Source of the DNA: Amycolatopsis taiwanensis DSM 45107
Lineage (GTDB): Bacteria > Actinomycetota > Actinomycetes > Mycobacteriales > Pseudonocardiaceae
Reading direction: 5' to 3'
Length of the DNA stretch: 49,010 nt
Assembly (NCBI RefSeq): GCF_000519205.1
Contig: NZ_KI912599.1
Location: 304-49,313, forward strand
In this document: positions 46,471 to 49,010 of the stretch, one piece after another
Layout of the letters: each line of letters begins with the position of its first letter
Numbering within the stretch: position 1 is the stretch's first letter
Translations under genes and position numbers: made by a program
The notes under the pieces: model-generated
The model's database searches: none
What the model saw: only the letters and a program-made list of their open reading frames with translations
Told to the model about the DNA's origin: nothing

Positions 46471-46512
46471 TTCTCAAACAAGCACTGAGCGAACGGGATC
46501 GGCCGGGCGGCC

Positions 46513-46914
46513 TCAAGGATTCGACGGCGTCAGCACTTCCATGATGTGACCGTTCGGATCGTCGAAATACACCGCCCGGCCGCCGCGCCAGGTATTGATC
46601 TCCCCATAGCGGTGCGGCTCATGGGGCTCGGCGTAATAGTTGAGCCCGGCGGCCACGATGCGCTCGAAGATTTCGTCGAACTCGGCGTCGTCGACCTGGA
46701 AGGCGTAGTGGTGCGGCGCGATGGTGGTGACACCACGATCGGCGAAGTCCGCGTCGGCGAAGTCCAGCGTCAGCGTTTCGCCAACGCGTACCGGCACGAA
46801 GGGGCCGAACGGTTCGCCGACGTGCAGGCCGAGGAGCTTGGCCAGGAAGGTGGCAGAGGCTTGCTTGTCTCGCGCCGGGACGATGGTGTGGTTGAGCGTG
46901 ATGGTCATGGTCAT
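46513..46914 (-). CDS. VOC family protein (glyoxalase fold)
   Basis: A 133-residue single-domain VOC protein: ITLNHTIVPARDKQASATFLAKLLGL, HHYAFQVDDAEFDEIFERIV, and VYFDDPNGHIMEVL, with His9 and the last Glu as probable metal ligands. The repeated his/asp pattern fits the bleomycin-resistance/dioxygenase group. The substrate is unknown. ATG 46914 has GGGAAG upstream; TTG 46917 and ATG 46908 are close alternatives. A 14-bp perfect palindrome just upstream suggests tight regulation by a repressor not encoded beside it. Confidence 0.85.
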   Translation of the reverse strand: MTMTITLNHTIVPARDKQASATFLAKLLGLHVGEPFGPFVPVRVGETLTLDFADADFADRGVTTIAPHHYAFQVDDAEFDEIFERIVAAGLNYYAEPHEPHRYGEINTWRGGRAVYFDDPNGHIMEVLTPSNP

Positions 46915-46927
46915 CAACTTCCCGTTT

Positions 46928-46941
46928 GACAGCGCGCTGTC
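46928..46941. promoter_or_regulatory. Perfect 14-bp palindrome upstream of VOC gene
   Basis: GACAGCGCGCTGTC, flanked by TTT on both sides, lies 14 bp before the start. A likely repressor site. Confidence 0.5.
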
Positions 46942-47011
46942 TTTTCCTGCTTAGCGCACATCATTGGAAGCCGCAACCGTCTCAGGGTGGCCGACGTTCA
47001 GATCGATCCGG

Positions 47012-47440
47012 TCAGGGTGTGGACGGGTGCGACCGCCCGGCTTTTTGGTACAGCTCGGCCATGTTCCCGGCGGATTGGAACAGTTCGACCAGGTTGCCGG
47101 CGGGGTCGGCGAGCAGGATCTGGCGCCCGCCCGGGCCGCCGACCACATCCGTCCGGAAGGTCAGCCCCGCGCCGCGTAGCCGGGCGATTTCGGCGTCCAG
47201 GTCGTCGACGATGAGGTGGATGCGGTTGCGGCCCGCGGTGGCCGCGTCATCGGGGGTGGCGCGGGCGCCGGAACTGGCGGGCCCCGACAGCAGCAGTCGC
47301 AACGGGCCGCGAGTCACGTCGGCGAAGGCTGGTGCGGCCATGTTGACCGTGAAACCGAGATGGGTGGTGTAGAAGTCGACGGCGGCCTGCACATCGTCGA
47401 CGACGTAACGGACACTGGCGTAATCGTCGGGTTTGATCAC
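47012..47440 (-). CDS. VOC family protein coupled to the ArsR-arsenate reductase fusion
   Basis: A 142-residue VOC protein: ASVRYVVDDVQAAVDFYTTHLGF, then LRLLLSGPASSGARATP, RIHLIVDDLDAEIARLRGAG and ILLADPAGNLVELFQ. It contains no Cys, so it lacks the cysteine pair of the C-As lyase ArsI, which has the same fold. AGGAGGT lies 7 nt before the GTG, which overlaps the stop of the fusion gene; the two are translated together. It may act on a product linked to arsenate or phosphate-ester metabolism, but this is guesswork. Confidence 0.85.
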   Translation of the reverse strand: MIKPDDYASVRYVVDDVQAAVDFYTTHLGFTVNMAAPAFADVTRGPLRLLLSGPASSGARATPDDAATAGRNRIHLIVDDLDAEIARLRGAGLTFRTDVVGGPGGRQILLADPAGNLVELFQSAGNMAELYQKAGRSHPSTP

Positions 47441-48216
47441 GGCTGGACCTCCTGGCGGTTGGTGGAGACGAATACGGGCAGCAGGTGCCGGATGCGGGTA
47501 TCGATTTCTGCTGCGGTCTGCTGAAAAGCGGGGTAGTTGTCTCGGTCGGTTTCTCCGGCCGTGGCCGGATCGGCGATGCTCCAATGGACCCGGTGTGGAT
47601 GGCGGCCGAACTCCGGGCAGACCTCGCGAGCCTTGTCGCACAAGGTGATCACGTAATCGAATGAGCGGCCCGCGAGAGAGTCCAGGTGCTGGGGACGCCG
47701 GCCGGACAGGTCGATGCCGAATTCCTTGTGCAGCACCCGAATCGTGTTGGGATACAGGCTGCGCTTGGGCCGGCTGCCGGCGCTCGTCGCGACCACGCGG
47801 CCGTCGGTGTGCTGGCGCAGCAACGCTTCTGCGATCGGCGAGCGGGCGCTGTTTCCCGTGCACACGAACAGCACACTGACTCGTCGTGGCCGCTGCGTCG
47901 ACGGTTCGATGCCGTTGCGGAGCGCGGGATGCAGCGCGGCACCACTGTCCGCCAGCGCGTCCGCGCAGCGGTCCAGATCCAGGTGGTAGTAGCTGTCACG
48001 GCCGTCGAAACTGCTGCGCCGCGCGGTGACCAGGCCACCGTCGCGCAGCAGCCGCAGGTGGTAGGAGACGACGTTCTGCGGCTGGTCGACCAGCGCGACC
48101 AACTCGCGGACCCGGTAGTCGCTGTTGGCGAGTTCGCTGAGCAACTGCCAGCGCAGCGGGTGGGCGGCCAACCGGAGGAACACCGGTGGCGCGGCTCCCT
48201 GGCCCAACGACGACAT
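47437..48216 (-). CDS. ArsR-type regulator fused to a low-molecular-weight phosphatase/arsenate reductase
   Basis: A 259-residue two-domain protein. Residues 1-95 are a winged helix (FLRLAAHPLRWQLLSELANS, DYRVRELVALVDQPQNVVSY, HLRLLRDGGLV). Residues 115-259 are an LMW protein-tyrosine-phosphatase/ArsC domain with the P-loop VLFVCTGNSARSPIAEALL (CTGNSARS), and the general acid region HWSIADPATAGE. The usual second and third redox Cys of thioredoxin-type ArsC are suggested by Cys in TLCDKAREVCPEFG. It probably represses itself at the tandem operator and reduces arsenate to arsenite. No arsenite exporter is visible here. Confidence 0.88.
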   Translation of the reverse strand: MSSLGQGAAPPVFLRLAAHPLRWQLLSELANSDYRVRELVALVDQPQNVVSYHLRLLRDGGLVTARRSSFDGRDSYYHLDLDRCADALADSGAALHPALRNGIEPSTQRPRRVSVLFVCTGNSARSPIAEALLRQHTDGRVVATSAGSRPKRSLYPNTIRVLHKEFGIDLSGRRPQHLDSLAGRSFDYVITLCDKAREVCPEFGRHPHRVHWSIADPATAGETDRDNYPAFQQTAAEIDTRIRHLLPVFVSTNRQEVQP

Positions 48217-48222
48217 GGCTGG

Positions 48223-48228
48223 ACCATA
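48223..48228 (-). promoter_or_regulatory. -10 box of the leaderless ArsR-ArsC fusion gene
   Basis: TATGGT on the minus strand is 6 nt from the ATG at 48216, and the operator abuts it. Confidence 0.45.
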
Positions 48229-48264
48229 CATCAAACTAGTTTGATGCATCAAGCCCATTTGATG
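48229..48264. promoter_or_regulatory. Tandem ArsR operators
   Basis: CATCAAACTAGTTTGATG (48229-48246) is a perfect 18-bp palindrome. It is directly followed by CATCAAGCCCATTTGATG (48247-48264), which keeps the outer six bases of each arm. Centres are 18 bp apart. The sites occupy the -35 area of the fusion gene and the upstream region of the divergent Uma2-like fragment. Confidence 0.75.
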
Positions 48265-48286
48265 CACTCGAAGGTTGGAGGTCGAA

Positions 48287-48385
48287 GTGACCGCTCTGGC
48301 CGAGTTGTCCGATCGGCCGCTGACCATGGCCGAATACGCCGCATTGGGCGGTCCCGACCCGGCGGAAGATTCGAGAAGCAGCCTT
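48287..48385 (+). pseudogene. N-terminal fragment resembling Uma2-family endonuclease
   Basis: GTG with GGAGG upstream starts VTALAELSDRPLTMAEYAAL and continues GGPDPAEDSRSSL, where Uma2-like proteins would continue with a TELxEGxLV strand. The match ends there; the frame stays open but reads non-specific sequence and then antisense-like translation of the P450 fragment. The gene therefore seems to be cut by a deletion. Confidence 0.45.
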
Positions 48386-48459
48386 TCGGCTGTGGTGCTT
48401 CGAAGGCTCAGTCGAGAAGAGGCCGGCGCTCCGGAGGCAGGTCAGGTTGGGCAGCCTGA

Positions 48460-48822
48460 ACGACACCACGTTCCCGGACCGATCTGGAGATCGACGGGGT
48501 CATGGTCCGGACCGGCGACCTGGTCGTGTTGGACAACCGGGCGGCCAACCACGACCCGGCGGTCTTTCCCGATCCGGATCGGGTCGACGTCGCACGCTCG
48601 GGCGCGGCGCCTCTCACGTTCGGGCACCGAGCGCAACTCACCTTCGGGCACGGGGCGCGGTACTGCCTGGGTGCCCCGCTCGCTCGCATCGAACTGCAGG
48701 CCGTGCTCGCCCAACTCGTGACGCGCTTTCCGGCCATGCGCCTCGCCGTACCCGTCGAGACGCTGCGTCTACGTCACAACGCGTTGACCGGCGGACTGAC
48801 CGAGCTGCCCGTGAGCTGGTAA
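48460..48822 (+). pseudogene. C-terminal fragment of a cytochrome P450
   Basis: The frame after a TGA reads TDLEIDGVMVRTGDLVVLDN, NHDPAVFPDPDRVDVAR and the haem loop LTFGHGARYCLGAPLARIEL with the Cys ligand, then LRLRHNALTGGLTELPVSW and a stop. This is the last quarter of a bacterial class I P450 (CYP105/107-like). The I-helix and ExxR parts are missing. LTFGH occurs twice within 14 residues, perhaps a small duplication. An ATG at 48502 could allow a 106-residue product, but without the rest of the fold it would be non-functional. Confidence 0.7.
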
Positions 48823-48854
48823 GCCGGCCCGCCCTCCGGGGAACCCCTCGGTCC

Positions 48855-49010
48855 CACCCGGACACTTGCCTTTCCTGAACCCGGAACTCGCCCACCCCAA
48901 CCGGACACTCGCCTTCCTGAACCGGGAACTTGCGGTCTTGAACCCGGAACTGGCTGTCCTGAACCGGGAACTGGCTGTCCTGAACCGGGAACTGGCTGTC
49001 CTGAACCGGG
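48855..49010. repeat. 21-bp tandem array, inverted relative to the other two, runs off the window
   Basis: Seven units and a partial, ending in three copies of GAACCGGGAACTGGCTGTCCT or its near form. The reverse complement gives the same GTTCCCGGTTC core as at 31538-31621. Confidence 0.85.

Noticed and set aside
47012..47863. Longer version of the VOC gene starting near 47863
   Set aside because: The extension runs through the arsenate reductase in another frame; the GTG at 47440 has AGGAGGT and starts at the VOC fold.
1..49010. tRNA, rRNA, riboswitch or phage att sites
   Set aside because: No stretch with cloverleaf, rRNA or known riboswitch features was recognised by eye; a covariance-model scan would be needed to exclude them fully.

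Overview
The window is high-GC actinobacterial DNA. Many genes start with GTG, stop/start codons often overlap (ATGA or GTGA), several genes look leaderless (a TANNNT box 6-8 nt before the start codon), and the gaps hold arrays of short GC-rich repeats. Gene content (homogentisate operon, CsoR copper operon, DUF222/HNH fragments, many VOC, TetR, SDR and MFS genes) fits Pseudonocardiaceae, and the style of the repeats suggests an Amycolatopsis-like genome. The genus is inference only. No rRNA, tRNA, CRISPR array or intact insertion sequence was seen.

Layout. 1-7020: the 5' end of a DUF222/HNH gene, a VOC protein, a P-loop kinase-like ATPase, a carotenoid-desaturase-type flavoprotein coupled to a DoxX membrane protein, a divergent NarL-type two-component pair, a small ESX-like protein that may be frameshifted, and a two-domain VOC protein. 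7043-10283: a GntR regulator, glutaryl-CoA dehydrogenase and a divergent class III CoA-transferase, which together look like a glutarate/lysine catabolic unit; a perfect 16-bp palindrome lies on the CoA-transferase promoter. 10284-14791: a small membrane protein and an FtsX-type ABC exporter with two ATPases. 14792-20620: an accessory stretch with two repeat arrays, an ArsR/AHSA1 pair with a perfect operator, an esterase/haloperoxidase, a broken IS481-type transposase, a drug-efflux MFS/TetR pair with twin operators, and a GNAT remnant. 20664-26485: a large uncharacterised winged-helix/beta-propeller protein, then a flavoprotein and MFS transporter divergent from a LysR regulator.

26547-30319 is a complete copper operon read leftwards: csoR, copZ, a membrane-anchored His-rich protein with an internal duplication, and copA. 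30601-36446 carries a TetR/DUF6204 pair, a zinc alcohol dehydrogenase between two 21-bp repeat arrays, an SDR, the decayed 3' end of a second DUF222/HNH gene, and a quinone-reductase-type flavoprotein divergent from LysR. 36476-42271 is an IclR-controlled catabolic operon (NTF2-like protein, two SDRs, FAD dehydrogenase, MFS importer) whose enzyme set resembles a steroid-ring oxidation module.

42501-46398 is a MarR-associated homogentisate operon: homogentisate dioxygenase, an uncharacterised 278-residue protein, a 32-codon ORF and fumarylacetoacetase, each start overlapping the previous stop. No maleylacetoacetate isomerase of a known type is present, so the 278-residue protein is the most interesting unknown here. 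The window ends with two VOC proteins, an ArsR-arsenate reductase fusion with a tandem operator, remnants of Uma2-like and P450 genes, and a third 21-bp array that runs off the edge.
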